In this document: piece after piece, positions 43,083 through 53,212 of the stretch | Layout: each line of letters begins with the position of its first letter | How positions within the stretch are numbered: the stretch's first letter is position 1 | DNA from: Pyralis farinalis | Taxonomy: Eukaryota > Arthropoda > Insecta > Lepidoptera > Pyralidae | Direction: 5' to 3' | DNA length: 64,000 nucleotides | NCBI GenBank assembly: GCA_947507595.1 | Contig: OX382279.1 | Location: 26,423,413-26,487,412, forward strand | Position numbers and translations under genes: made by a program | The notes under the pieces: model-generated | What the model was told of the DNA's origin: nothing | Seen by the model: only the letters and a program-made list of their open reading frames with translations | The model's database searches: none

Positions 43083-43450
43083 AAGAAGGTGCACACAGCT
43101 AAGTGGCGCCCTCATTTTGTTTTCATTAATAACGCTGTATTTAAGACTAATTCCAAAAAAAACGCTCTATAGTGCACTGAAGAACCATATTTATGTTTTT
43201 TGAGACATATTCTGTTTTTATTATTTATGTAGAATTAGTCATACTTTTGATTATTGCTATAAGTGGCCACAATAAGCAATAATTAAAATTTTGGTTACTT
43301 GTCATAGATAATAAATACAAGATATGTTTAAAAAAAAACGTAAATATGGTTCTTCAGTGCACTATAGAGCGTTTTTTTTTGGAATTGGTCTTAAATACAG
43401 CGTTATTAATAAAAACAAAATGAGAACGCCACTTAGCTCTGTGCGCCCTC
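43083..43450. mobile_element. TTAA-flanked palindromic MITE, copy 1
   Basis: 368 bp. TTAA at 43079-43082 and 43451-43454. Both ends carry the inverted sequence G(A/G)GGTGC(A/G)CACAG, continuing inward for about 130 bases ('ctaagtggcgccctcatttt', 'ggttcttcagtgcactatag'). A unique centre of about 90 bases (43230-43320). Non-coding. It shares its arms and, inverted, its centre with copy 2. Confidence 0.85.
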
Positions 43451-43507
43451 TTAACAGGCTTACGGTAAGAGTTATGTCAGACCTACTCATAAAACACTAG
43501 GCTTTTT

Positions 43508-43867
43508 TTTATACTACGTCGGGAGGCATACAAGCATACGGCCCACCTGATGTAAAGCGGGTACCGTAGCCTATTAACGCTTGAGTTATATTAAGTATCA
43601 CTCGCGCGATGCCTCCTCTGCTGCATACACAGCAACTCCTTGGGAGCTTACTGGTGACCTCACTCACACACAGGAACACAACATCCCTCTAGGGAGTTGT
43701 TAGCCCCCAGACGGGCTGCTTTTATGCGCCCTACCTCTCTTAAAATATCCAGATTAAGACAAACAGACATGTTCATGCACACAAATGTTTGCCTTGTGTG
43801 GGAATCGAACCCACGAGCGTTGTTGTCAAAGTCGCGTCATTCACGACTGAGCCACCGAGCTCGTCAA
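43508..43867 (-). repeat. SINE-A, long-tail, full length
   Basis: Minus strand: A box TGGCTCAGTCG, B box GGGTTCGATTCCCAC (43800-43814), linker GTGCATGAACATGTCTGTTT, tail from 'taagagaggtagggcgcat' to 'gacgtagtataaaaaaaa'. A gap of about 30 bases near 43700. Confidence 0.9.
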
Positions 43868-44186
43868 ACACGAACACAATCGCCCAAGCATCTTCCCATC
43901 AGCCTAGGATGAGGCTCAGATCTGTAAAAGTGCGCTATCTCCCTCGCGTTTCGCGTCCAGTACTCATGACCTCTCCGACATATATATAAAAATGATTTAT
44001 GTCCGTCCATGTTTTCATAGGTGTATTAGTAAGCTTCATTGTCAAGTGAACCACAATGGAAACTGAATCAAAGCGTATAGTTGAGCTCGAAAATATCGCA
44101 CGAGGAGGTTGATATATTAAATCGGACGAAGCTAGGGTTGGCAAAGAGCGTTTTGTATAAATAATTACAATTAAAAAAAAAACACT
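43868..44186. other. No recognised feature
   Basis: No match; the short frames are unconvincing. Confidence 0.4.
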
Positions 44187-44441
44187 TTAAGAGAGGGAAG
44201 GCGCATCAAAGCAGCCTGGCAAAGTACCTCCACCTCATAGAAAAACGCTGCCAAATAACAACTTTACAGAGAGTTGTTTTGTTCCAGCGTGCGAGTGAAG
44301 TCACCAGTAAGCTCCTAAGGATTTGCTGTGTTAGCAGCAAAGGAAGCTTCGCTCGAGTGATACTTAATATATTACTAATGTTTATAGGCTACGGTAACCG
44401 CTTTACATCAGGTGGGCCGTATGCTTGTATGCCTCCCGACT
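44187..44441 (+). repeat. SINE-A long tail
   Basis: A well kept tail from 'ttaagagagggaaggcgcat' to 'gcttgtatgcctcccgac'; no head. Confidence 0.85.
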
Positions 44442-44657
44442 TTCCATCAATAGTTCCAAGTGACAGTGTATTTTATGTAGATATGTTGTACTATTGTTCG
44501 TCGAATGTAAACGTTTGTTTTTTTAATTACAGTAAACCTCACATGTGATTATCTATACTAACGTATAAAGCGGAATAGTTTGTTTGTTTATTAGTGGGAG
44601 TTGAAAAATTTTATAATAGCAAATAAGGAATTTATATCTTTATCATATCTTTCTATC
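44442..44657. other. No certain feature
   Basis: 44557-44610 ('atctatactaacgtataaag', 'tttgtttgtttattag') resembles the start of a common lepidopteran repeat whose end may be at 46560-46590. Confidence 0.3.
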
Positions 44658-45520
44658 TAAGTATAACTTCACGCCAAATCCTTTGTGGGGTAGGGTACGT
44701 GACTCGATACTTACACACCTCTTCGTCAGTTTCTAAGGATCCTAACATCACTTTCTGATAAAACACGATCAATTTGGGTATTTTCTGACGATCCTAACAT
44801 AGCTTTCTGATAAAACACGATCAATTTGGGTATTTTCTGACGATCCTAACATAGCTTTCTGATAAAACACGATAAATTTTGGTATTTTCTGACGATCCTA
44901 ACATAGCTTTCTGATAAAACACGATCAATGTGGGTATTTTCTGACGATCCTAACATAGCTTTCTGATAAAACACGATCAATTTGGGTAATTTCTAAGGCT
45001 CCTAACGTTACTTTCTGATAAAACACGATCAATTTGGGTAATTTCTAAGGATCCTAACATCACTTTCTGATAAAACACGATCAATTTGGGTAATTTCTAA
45101 GGATCCTAACGTTACTTTCTGATAAAACAAGATTTATTTGGGTAATTTCTAAGGATCCTAACGTTACTTTCTGATAAAACACGATCAATTTGGGTAATTT
45201 CTAAGGATCCAAACGTTACTTTCTGATAAAATACGATCAATTTGGGTAATTTCTAAGGGTCCTAACATCACTTTCTGATAAAACAACACGATCAATTTGG
45301 TCACGGTCAGTAAGTCTTGACCTTCCTTGGCTCCTACATCCTTCTACTTTCGCGTTGTACATCTGTTTAGTCATTCTTTCTACATGTGCGAACCAACGGA
45401 GCATGCCTTTTCTTATCTTAACACCGACACTCTCCTTCAGACCAGCTCTCTTTCTTACGTCATCATTACGAACGCGATCAGCAAGCGTTATGCCACTAAT
45501 TTTGCGCAACTCTCGCATCT
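44658..45520 (-). pseudogene. LINE-A fragment carrying a 52-bp tandem expansion
   Basis: Minus frame 45518-45237: MRELRKISGITLADRVRNDD, VRKRAGLKESVGVKIRKGML, RWFAHVERMTKQMYNAKVEG, RSRLTDRDQIDRVVLSESDV. The region encoding 'DQIDRVLSEGDVRxPRN' has then been multiplied (next entry) before the C-terminal block at 44660-44730. Since 52 is not a multiple of 3, every unit shifts the frame. Confidence 0.8.
44720..45285. repeat. Minisatellite: eleven units, exact 52-bp period
   Basis: The anchor CCTAAC (CCAAAC in one unit) occurs at 44741, 44793, 44845, 44897, 44949, 45001, 45053, 45105, 45157, 45209 and 45261: ten successive intervals of exactly 52. Units 2-5 share 'tctgacgatcctaacatag'; units 6-10 share 'taatttctaagg' with 'gtta' or 'atca'. 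Each unit ends with 'ctttctgataaaacacgatc'. Confidence 0.95.
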
Positions 45521-45914
45521 CATATCACTCTTTAATAAAATGAAATAATACATTTCATAGTAGTGGTTATATAAAAAAAAATTCTCCTTAAAGCAAACGC
45601 GCAATAAATCACTTCCCATTATATTTATATGATACAAATCACACGATATTAAATTGGATCTGACAATCCTGGCGCAGGCGCAGTGCGTAGGCGAGGACAT
45701 GCAGCGATGGTCTTGAATGGTCACCGCGTATGCGCGTTGGGGTCCTGAGACGTGTTTTGAACTAACTTCTGCCCATGACTTCACTTGGGATCGCTTGAAA
45801 TTGTTGCAGATTCACCAATATGTCAATTAATAGAATTTTAATATCACCCTGTATATTTGCTTGCGTCTCTCAAATGTGACATATCTATAATAACATTGAA
45901 ATAAATGTTAAAAT
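45521..45914. other. No recognised feature
   Basis: A minus frame at 45488-45784 contains 'SPTHCACARIVRSNL'; no family recognised, and part of it is the LINE edge. Confidence 0.35.
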
Positions 45915-46205
45915 AAGAATAGGCATGCTCCGTTGCTTCGGACACATGGAGAGAATGCAGAAAGAAAGAATGACGAAACAGATATACAACGCGAAAGTGG
46001 AAGGATGCAGGAGCCGAGGAAGGCCAAGACTTACCTACCATGGCCAAATTGATCGTGTTTCATCAGAAGGTGATGTCAGGAGACTTAGAAACCGGCGGGC
46101 GTGCATGAGAAGAGCAATAAATGTTAAAGAAGCGAGTGAGGTGTGAAAGGATCAAGTCACGTGGCTCTCTGCCTACCTCGTAAGGGATTTGACGTGAAGT
46201 TATAG
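45915..46205 (+). pseudogene. LINE-A 3' end
   Basis: Plus frame 45925-46146: MLRCFGHMERMQKERMTKQI, YNAKVEGCRSRGRPRLTYHG, QIDRVSSEGDVRRLRNRRAC, MRRAINVKEASEV, then a stop. The terminal YPARDLA equivalent is broken by a deletion ('ctctctgcctacctcgtaag'). Confidence 0.85.
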
Positions 46206-46590
46206 ATGTATAAAGCGGAAGATTTTGTATGTTCAAATCTGTGCACTAATGTGTGGATTTGAAAAATTCTTTTTTCTTAAGATAGCCCAATTCTGGAGGA
46301 AGATTGGGCTATTCGACTTCATGATACGACCCTTATAAGTCAAAGAAAAAGAAAGAAAGTAAGAAAAAACACAAACAATGGTATACCGGGATAAACACAA
46401 ACGAAGTCGACGGATGCACGTAGTTAAACTACATTGTTATATAAATAAAAATCAACGTATGTATGTTTGTCCTGTGTGGACTCGAAAACGAAACGATCTT
46501 GATGAAAATTTCAGGAAATCTTCAGATTAGCGTAGAAGGGGATCGTGTGGATTAGCCGTGCGAAGCCGGGACAGATAGCTAGTTATTATG
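46206..46590 (+). repeat. Possible dispersed repeat ending 'agatagctagt'
   Basis: 'tgtataaagcggaagatttt' at the start and 'cgtgcgaagccgggacagat' at the end resemble a common lepidopteran repeat (memory only). The middle (46290-46440) is not typical. Confidence 0.35.
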
Positions 46591-46610
46591 TAATTTTGAC
46601 ATAAGTATAT

Positions 46611-47105
46611 GAACTCTGGGACGGCTCCGCACAGTATCTTCTTGAGGCTGTCGATAGGCTGCAGCGACGGGCTATCCGCATAATCGACGACAAAGAGGTC
46701 ACAAAAACCTAGAACGTCTTCAACTCCGTAGGGACATAGGCTCTCTAAGCGTATTTTACCGCCTTTACCATGATGAGTGCTCTGAAGACTGTTTTCCCTT
46801 ATCCCACCCTCTCCCTTCCGTCATAGAACCACACGTACAGGCTTGCGATATCATTGTTCCACTGTTGAGAATATTTCTTCGCGTACCAAAAAGTTCGGCA
46901 ACTCCTATCTTTGTCGTACCATTAAAAAGTGGAACGCCTTGCCTGCACGTGTATTCCCTTCTTCCTACAATATGGGATCCTTCAAACGAAGTTTGAAGAA
47001 GCATCTTGCGGTCAGCATGGCAGCGTCAACTGACAGGATACTGTGTAGTCTTTTGTCAGTTACAGTTGCGATTTGGGTTCCTCTAAGCGGTTCTTATCGC
47101 TGAGA
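46611..47105 (+). pseudogene. Jockey/CR1-like LINE C-terminus
   Basis: First frame: ELWDGSAQYLLEAVDRLQRR, AIRIIDDKEVT. One frame change near 46707, then LERLQLRRDIGSLSVFYRLY, HDECSEDCFPL. Second change near 46835 into the frame 46843-47103: MRYHCSTVENISSRTKKFGN, SYLCRTIKKWNALPARVFPS, SYNMGSFKRSLKKHL. This is the carboxyl end that follows the RT in many insect Jockey/CR1 elements. Two frameshifts, otherwise well preserved. Confidence 0.8.
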
Positions 47106-47158
47106 TATTTAGGCGCTAAAAACCTATGTTTTTGTGAGCGTAGGGTGCCTTCATGTCC
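47103..47158 (-). repeat. Rep-H 5' scrap
   Basis: 'atttaggcgctaaaaaccta' and 'gtgagcgtagggtgccttca' are the reverse complement of the Rep-H start. Confidence 0.55.
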
Positions 47159-47199
47159 ATGAAGTCAAGTGGTTTACTGGTTTGTGGAATCACCCATCT

Positions 47200-47275
47200 T
47201 TTCGATCAAGTTGATCATGTTTTATAAGAAGGTGGAGTCAGGAGCTTGAAAGGAGTTTGAAAATGAAAAACTAGC
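47200..47275 (+). repeat. LINE-A scrap
   Basis: 'gatcaagttgatcatgtttt' and 'aaggtggagtcaggagcttg' equal the DQIDRVLSEGDVRS segment. Confidence 0.55.
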
Positions 47276-47324
47276 ATATATACTCATTGTAACCTTAAAG
47301 CTTAAACCAATAAATTCCTTGATT

Positions 47325-47560
47325 GCGCATTAAGGCCTCCCTCACTCAGAAAAAACCAGTGTTTAGCGCCTAAATATGTGATTGTAACCTACTGACCAAT
47401 GGGAGGATATTTTAGCCAATAAACTGAAAAGTGACGCGATGTTGATCCGTGAACTAGCCATTAAGAGCTGCGCGTTACTTTACCCCCCGACCCGTAGCGG
47501 TTATTTTATTTACTACACAAAACCGTATAATTGGGTCTCCAAAGGTATTTCCGTCATGAT
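47325..47560 (+). repeat. Rep-H copy 3
   Basis: 'gaccaatgggaggatatttt', 'agccaataaactgaaaagtg', 'taagagctgcgcgttacttt', 'ataattgggtctcc'. Confidence 0.75.
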
Positions 47561-48011
47561 GTAAAGCTATTGTTTGAATAACTTCTTTCTTTGTAAGAAC
47601 TATCAGGCGAGTCCCTAAATATGTTTGCCACAGGAGTGTTATTCGAAACTCCTAAAATCAAACTTTCTAATTAGTAAGTAAAACCCAACAATGACGAAGA
47701 AATATTACTCTGTGAAGTATATATTACATTACTATATTCAATGTGACGTATTCAATTCATATCCTCTAACGTCATATAAAGGTCATAATCCCCTAACAAT
47801 ATTTGTAATAAATATCAACAAAAGAAACAAACACACAGGCGACATATCAACTTATTTGAATGGTATAGCGTGATTCAATTTCTTGTGAATTAAAACGAGC
47901 TTTTGTATGGCTTTGTATGATTGTTTGGACCACTGAAAATAATGGATGAGACCTGTGACCGTACTGCAGGTTCTCGATTTTGTATCATACTCGCAACAGG
48001 TACCTGGTAGG
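47561..48011. other. No recognised feature
   Basis: A plus frame at 47691-47873 has no motif. Confidence 0.35.
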
Positions 48012-48915
48012 TAGTTGGTGGGTCAAAAATTGCAGGGTATTTTCCCCGATAAATTGAAAGTAACCATTGTAAGACCAATTCCGAAGAAAGGTAATACCGA
48101 TATTCTAGACAATTTTAGACCTATAGCTTTATCAATTTTTTGTAAAAGCTTCGAAAAAGCTATGCATGTTAAAATTACTAACATTCTAAATAAATTTAAC
48201 ATCTTGCATAAAAACGAGCATGGTTTTCAAAAAGGAAAATCTACTATGTTATAAAATTTTGAATTATGTAGATAAATCTATTGAAGTTATAGCAATATTA
48301 GATATGAGTAAAGCTTTCGATAACGTATTACATCAGCATCTTCTGAATAAGTGTGAAGACTATAATCTCTGGCTTAAGAGGGTGCACACAGCTAAGTGGC
48401 GCCCTCATTTTGTTTTTATTAATAACGCTGTATTTAAGACCAATTCCAAAAAACACGCTCTATAGTGCACTGAAGAACCATATTTACGTTTTTTTGAAAT
48501 ATATCTTGTATTTATTATCTATGACAAGTAACCAAAATTTTAATTATTGCTTATTGTGGCCACTTATAGCAATAATCAAAAGTATGACTAATTCTACATA
48601 AATAATAAAAACAGAATATGTCTCAAAAAACATAAATATGGTTCTTCAGTGCCCTATAGAGCGCTTTTTTTGGAATTGGTCTTAAATACAGCGTTATTAA
48701 TAAAAACAAAATGAGGGCGCCACTTAGCTGTGTGCACCCTCTTAAGTCATACCTCAACAACAGATCACAATACGTGTAGTTATCAAAAATTGACCAGTAT
48801 TTTAGTGAAAATGCTTATAAATCTGATGAGAAAATAAATAGCATGCGTGTACCTCAGGGAAGCATTTTGGGACCATTATTATTCTTGCTGTACATAAATG
48901 CCTACCTAAAGCTAC
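48012..48915 (+). pseudogene. Non-LTR reverse transcriptase, split by a MITE
   Basis: Part 1 (48030-48377): GIFPDKLKVTIVRPIPKKGN, DILDNFRPIALSIFCKSFEK, NEHGFQKGKST, AILDMSKAFDNVLHQHLLNK, ending NLWLK. Part 2 (48746-48900): SYLNNRSQYV, then a stop, and MRVPQGSILGPLLFLLYINA. These are the RT fingers and palm motifs (NFRPI, GF..GKST, DMSKAFD, PQGSILGPLLF) of a Jockey/CR1/RTE-type LINE. The YxDD motif is not reached: the sequence diverges after 48910 into Rep-F. A frame change near 48245. Confidence 0.8.
48378..48741. mobile_element. TTAA-flanked palindromic MITE, copy 2
   Basis: 364 bp between TTAA 48374-48377 and 48742-48745. Arms of about 130 bases are inverted repeats. The centre (48530-48600) is the reverse complement of that of copy 1. 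The host LINE frame reads ...LWLK before and SYLNNR after with one TTAA removed, which proves TTAA is the duplicated target. Confidence 0.9.
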
Positions 48916-48957
48916 CAACCATTTTTGCACATTATTTGCAAAGATAAATCAACTGTA

Positions 48958-49235
48958 ACTCGTCCCTGCAGGTATACCGAATGAGTTTCAGACCATACTT
49001 CGCCACGCGCCGCAACTGCGGATTGGCGGAGGTCAGTGTTTTCAAGTCTCACAAAAGCCATTGACTAAGCTTAACGACTATTATCAGCAATGGGGGATCG
49101 ACGGCTTAACGTGCTCTTCGATGGAGAAGCTCGAAATAGATAAACCTATCCATAGACGGGTTGTGGCGAAATTGCTTAACTTGCATATTCGTTAAGAAAA
49201 ACACGCGCAATGGCGCCATAGAGTTTCTCTTACAA
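48958..49235. repeat. Rep-F copy
   Basis: 'ctcgtccctgcaggtatacc', 'ggattggcggaggtcagtgt', 'caatggcgccatagag'. Confidence 0.7.
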
Positions 49236-49379
49236 TTACCTTTTTACAATAGCTATCAATATAAATATTTTTGATAATATATGACTATATTTCAACTTGA
49301 CATATCAATTGCCATTGCGGCGATTTTCTGTAGAAACAAATAGAAAATCGCAGCAATTAGCCGCCACCGTAACCTGATC
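49236..49379. repeat. SINE-A tail scrap with local hairpin
   Basis: 49309-49375: 'gccattgcggcgattttctg' followed by its partial inverse 'agaaaatcgcagcaatta'; the arms of 'gcgattttctg' are separated by about 16 bases. Confidence 0.5.
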
Positions 49380-49526
49380 TCTTACTTTGATGCGCCCTAC
49401 CTCTTAAAACACACTGATAGAGACAAACAGACATGTTCCTGCACACAAATGTTTGTCATGTGTGGGCATAGAACCCACGAGCGATCAAAGTAGCGTTAGT
49501 AACCACTCTGCCACCGAACTCGTCCA
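49380..49526 (-). repeat. SINE-A head and tail start
   Basis: Minus strand head with A box TGGCAGAGTGG and B box GGGTTCTATGCCC; linker intact. Confidence 0.75.
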
Positions 49527-49876
49527 AGACAGCCCTTACAAGAATTTTTTCTAACTTAAAACGATTTTGAGGCACAACTTAGCGTCGAGAATCATTCGAG
49601 CACGATATTCTTTCGAGAAGCAATGGTAGTAATCTGATTTTTGTTTAAAGATACGCCTACTATTGTATTGAGGAGTCAAATTAGTTTTTGTGCCAGATCA
49701 AGGTTCGAGTCCCATTGTAATAATGACACAAGTCCTGATTTATTACATGAATTTATATGAACTATTAATTATTATTTTAATGCGTTGAAAAGGCGTGAAA
49801 CTTGCTTATACTTACGGTGTAAGGCAAGCATGTATTGTCAACTGCTATTTAGTATTCAGTTAATAGATTCAGATGT
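49527..49876. other. No recognised feature
   Basis: No match. Confidence 0.4.
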
Positions 49877-50155
49877 AGAGGGTAAGGCGCATCAAAGCAA
49901 CCCGCCTGGGGAAGAAGAGAAATACCTCTACCTCACAGAAAACCGCAGCCAAATAACAACTCCCTAGAGGATTGTTGTGTTCCTGCGTGTGAGCGAGGTC
50001 ACCAGTAAGCTCCCAAGGAGTTGTTGTGTTAAGCAGCAGAGGAGGCATCGCGCGAGTGATAATTGATATATCGCAGGCGTTAATAGGCTACGGTACCCGC
50101 TTTACATCAGGTGGGTCGTATGCTTGTATGCCTCCTGACGTAGTATATAAAAAAA
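49877..50155 (+). repeat. SINE-A long tail
   Basis: From 'gagggtaaggcgcatcaaag' to 'cctgacgtagtatataaaaa'; a 6-base insertion at 49915. Confidence 0.85.
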
Positions 50156-50184
50156 GGTGTTATTTTACGAAAGTCAAATCTACA

Positions 50185-50260
50185 TGCACTTTGCCCTAAC
50201 CTGCTTTGTGTGCTTCCGCCACCAATTGGTTCATGAGAACTAACGCCAAAAGCTTGCAAT
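50185..50260. repeat. Rep-I arm
   Basis: 'ctaacctgctttgtgtgctt' and 'gccaccaattggttcatgag'. Confidence 0.6.
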
Positions 50261-50324
50261 GCAATGCTTCTAGCACGTTATTCTACCATAACATACATAA
50301 CATATGTATATTTACAAATATATT

Positions 50325-50455
50325 ACAGTGATGGCTCAGTGGGTAAAGAACGACCCATTACCAACAGTCCCGGATTCGAGTCCTCATGTGTTTGTACCAC
50401 TAAATTCGTGTTTTCGGATTTATATGCATGTATATGTATGTATGTATGTATGTAT
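50325..50455 (+). repeat. SINE-B head running into (TGTA)n
   Basis: Head: A box TGGCTCAGTGG, B box GATTCGAGTCC; then 'ttcgtgttttcggatttata' and a TATG/TGTA microsatellite (50424-50455) that directly precedes the LINE-A end. Confidence 0.75.
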
Positions 50456-50665
50456 ATCTTCACGCCAAGTCCCTTGCGGGGTAGGCAGAGAGAATCGAGC
50501 GCCATAAGACGCGGTCCTTGCATACTTCACTCGCTTCTGTGACATTCATAGCTCTTTTCATGCACGCTCGCCGGTTCCTGGGGCTTCTGACATCACCTTC
50601 TGATAAAACACGACCAATTTGGTCATGGTAGGTTAGTCTCGGCCTTCCTCGGCTCCTACATTCCA
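50456..50665 (-). repeat. LINE-A 3' end
   Basis: The minus frame ending at 50460: VECRSRGRPRLTYHDQIGRV, LSEGDVRSPRNRRACMKRAM, NVTEASEVCKDRVLWRSILS, AYPARDLA, with the natural stop region. Its 3' end joins the TGTA microsatellite, consistent with retroposition. Confidence 0.85.
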
Positions 50666-50760
50666 CAAAAGTGGAAGGATTTATATGCATATTTGTAGTT
50701 ATCACTCGCACGGCGGTGATGGAAATCGTGAGGTAACAGGCACGCGCCTAAATTTATATT
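50666..50760 (+). repeat. SINE-B body scrap
   Basis: 'ggatttatatgcatatttgt', 'cactcgcacggcggtgatgg', 'cgtgaggtaac'. Confidence 0.55.
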
Positions 50761-50791
50761 TTGAAATATCTATATTACTGAGGACATTATA

Positions 50792-50910
50792 TTTGTTGAC
50801 AAATTACACAGCGCCATCTAGTTTCAAAGTAAGCGAAGCTTGTTTTATGTGTACTAGACAACTGATGTACATACGTAAATACGATATAATTATACTTAAA
50901 ATATCCATAC
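50792..50910 (-). repeat. SINE-A short tail
   Basis: 'gacaaattacacagcgccat' to 'catacgtaaatacga'; the minus-strand head side continues as unmatched sequence with a 'atcgaacccaggaccc' B-box-like block (50954-50969). Confidence 0.7.
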
Positions 50911-51009
50911 AATATGCATATTCAAACACATAAACGTAAAGCTATCTTACGCTAGCATCGAACCCAGGACCCCAGCACGACCGCCAAGCTCACATGTATA
51001 TACATTTTC

Positions 51010-51240
51010 CTTAAGAGATGTAGGGTGAAACAAAAATCGTTCAAGGTTCCCGACTGCCAAATATCAACTCTTTGGAGAGTTGTTGTGTTCCTGTGTATGA
51101 GTTTGGTTACCAGTAAGCGCCTAAGGAGTTGCTGTGTTAGCAGCAGATGTGACATCGCACTAATCATACTCAATACAAGCGTTCATATACTACGGTAACC
51201 GCTTGACTACAGTTGGGCCGCATTGTACGTTGCATAAAAA
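51010..51240 (+). repeat. SINE-A long tail
   Basis: 'ccttaagagatgtagggtga', 'ctttggagagttgttgtgtt', 'gttgctgtgttagcagcaga', 'gttcatatactacggtaacc'. Confidence 0.75.
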
Positions 51241-51939
51241 AAACTTTTTTTTGTGTTTATCCGTTCATCAGTTCGCTTTTATAACGGTTCCATGTCAAAG
51301 TCTTTTAAACAGAATTTAAATAAGTGTAGAACAATAATGTCTACGGACATAAAACGGATTCTGCAACTTCCAACCAATCGAAACTAAGCGCACAAATCCG
51401 TTCATTCAAAATTCAAATTCAAAAAGAGAATCACTAAAGGCGCCATCGTACCGATGCCCAATATGTCGTTGACACTGGCTGGTGTGAGCCAGAACGGATG
51501 TCAAACGTATTTAACAATTAATGAAACGCGACCGAACTGTTCTGTTTAAACATGGAACGGCCCCATCCCGCTGCGACTCCGTTGAAATTGCAACTTTATT
51601 TTGTTAACGCCTTGTGGTCGTATTTTGCATGATATTCATAATAGGGATGGGCCGTTGTTTAGTGAGCGAGATATTGATGATCAAAGTCATTCGTACGAAC
51701 ACTGGATCATCTGGTATAGAAGTCAATTAGCGTGTTAAAGCGGCGATGATCGCGCAATTAATATTAATGAGTGTGTTTATTTCAAATTCATGTACTTATA
51801 AAGGATAGATAATGATTATTTAACACAACATAAAGATAAAAAATATTTACTTGCTATTAGATCCTCATCTGCAATTAGACACATCTTACATTCTCATTAT
51901 TGTATTTTATTAATTTTTCATTTTTTTTTACACCACTAA
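51241..51939. other. No recognised feature
   Basis: About 700 bases; no convincing frame or repeat. Confidence 0.4.
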
Positions 51940-52112
51940 GGTGACAAAGGTACCCCACTAACTACTACGGACTAAGGTCACCGTAGCTTACCTACGGGCA
52001 TTTGCAATGCCACTATTGCGTTGACGTGCCTGTAAAATCCTGTTTTAGGGTCGGTAACTGCTTACTATCAGGCGGGCCGTATGCTTGTTTGCCACCCTAA
52101 TGGTATAAAAAA
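51940..52112 (+). repeat. Rep-D copy, best preserved
   Basis: 'actactacggactaaggtca', 'tgacgtgcctgtaaaatcct', 'ctgcttactatcaggcgggc', 'gcttgtttgccaccctaatg', A-tail. The shape of a LINE 3' UTR. Confidence 0.65.
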
Positions 52113-52119
52113 AAACCTC

Positions 52120-52310
52120 GCGCCTTTCTTGAAGAACCCCATGCTGTAGTCCTTAGGAAAAACCTCTGCAGGGAGCTCATATCGCAACTTTAGAGTTCTT
52201 AGTAGAAAACTTCTCCGGAATCGCACAGTACGTGACTCTTGCGACTACTAATGTATGAGGATGAACTCCCAGCCGTCGGCGAGAGGTGCGATTGTGAAAT
52301 TAATGATAAT
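52120..52310 (-). repeat. Rep-L (possible LINE coding piece)
   Basis: Shares 'gaagaa(c/t)c(c/t)catgct', 'ggaatcgcacagtacgtgac', 'ccagccgtcggcgagaggtg' with 54895-55165. It may be the 5' continuation of the Rep-D element. Confidence 0.5.
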
Positions 52311-52751
52311 ACATTTTGTTACTTTTTATAGGTAATTTTTGCGTCAGGGGTTTATTAAATTTTTAATTTAATCTTAAACTTGTACCTTTTTTAATCTACC
52401 AGCATTTCAAAAATGACCTTTGGCGAAGAAGAAATGCCAAAAGAAATTTGCCAATATAGGTCTCTTTCCAAATCGACAATTTATATTACAATAAATGTAT
52501 ATATTATTGTGTCAAGTGGTACAATTAAAGATACATTAGTGGTACAATTAAAGATAAGTATATGTGCTGAATCATTTCCAGACATCTCTGTCAGTCAGAT
52601 ATTCATCGATTCTGTAATAACCCTTCTTAAATATTATTGTTACGTATTTTTGATGTACCTTTTGAACATATTGTCAGGCAAGGACAGAACTGTTTCAGGT
52701 AATTTATTATAGAATCGAATACAATTTACAAGAAAACATTAATATATTTGA
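52311..52751. other. No recognised feature
   Basis: A 99-codon plus frame (52413-52712) is AT-driven with no motif that I know. Confidence 0.35.
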
Positions 52752-53012
52752 CGAGCTCGGTGGCGCAGTGGTGAAACGCGCTGTTACGCTACTTTGACAC
52801 CAACGCTCGTGGGTTCGATTCCCACACAGTACAAACATTTATGTGCATGAACATGTCTGTTTGTCTTGGTCTGGGTATTTTCTGTGTATAATAAGTATGT
52901 ATTTACAAAAAAAAAATGTATTTACGTATGTTTATCAGTTGTCTAGTACCCATAACACAAGCTTCGCTTACTTTGGGGCTAGATGGCGCTGTGTAATTTG
53001 TCCGACAATATT
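52752..53012 (+). repeat. SINE-A, short-tail, reference copy
   Basis: A tRNA-derived SINE. Head 52752-52830: A box TGGCGCAGTGG (52762-52772) and B box GGGTTCGATTCCCAC (52811-52825), the pol III internal promoter. Linker with GTGCATGAACATGTCTGTTT. Short tail: 'tgtgtataataagtatgtat', 'gtatgtttatcagttgtct', 'cacaagcttcgcttactttg', 'agatggcgctgtgtaatttg', ending 'tccgacaatatt' plus A-rich sequence. No coding capacity; mobilised by a LINE in trans (established for SINEs). Confidence 0.92.
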
Positions 53013-53212
53013 AAAAAAATATATATTTAAAAAAAAATAAAAGATCTACTAGTCTTAGCAAGCCGATGTACGCAATCTATTCCTGCTTCTAAGTTTTTCA
53101 CCACATTATGTTCTCATAAATGTACTGAGAAGTAATCGTGAGGATATTTCTTTCTTTGATTAGTTCTCTAATACAGCACAAACCAATAAACATTTTGACT
53201 GCGCATGAAACT
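53013..53212. other. No recognised feature
   Basis: A short gap between two SINE-A copies. Confidence 0.4.

Noticed and set aside
44720..45285. CRISPR-like array
   Set aside because: Units are contiguous 52-bp copies without unique spacers and lie inside a LINE in a eukaryotic genome: a minisatellite.
48374..48745. An intron in the RT gene
   Set aside because: The intervening segment has inverted-repeat ends, TTAA flanks and a second copy at 43083-43450; it is a MITE.
52413..52712. 99-codon open frame as a gene
   Set aside because: AT-driven composition, no motif, no homologous frame; about the length expected by chance in such DNA.
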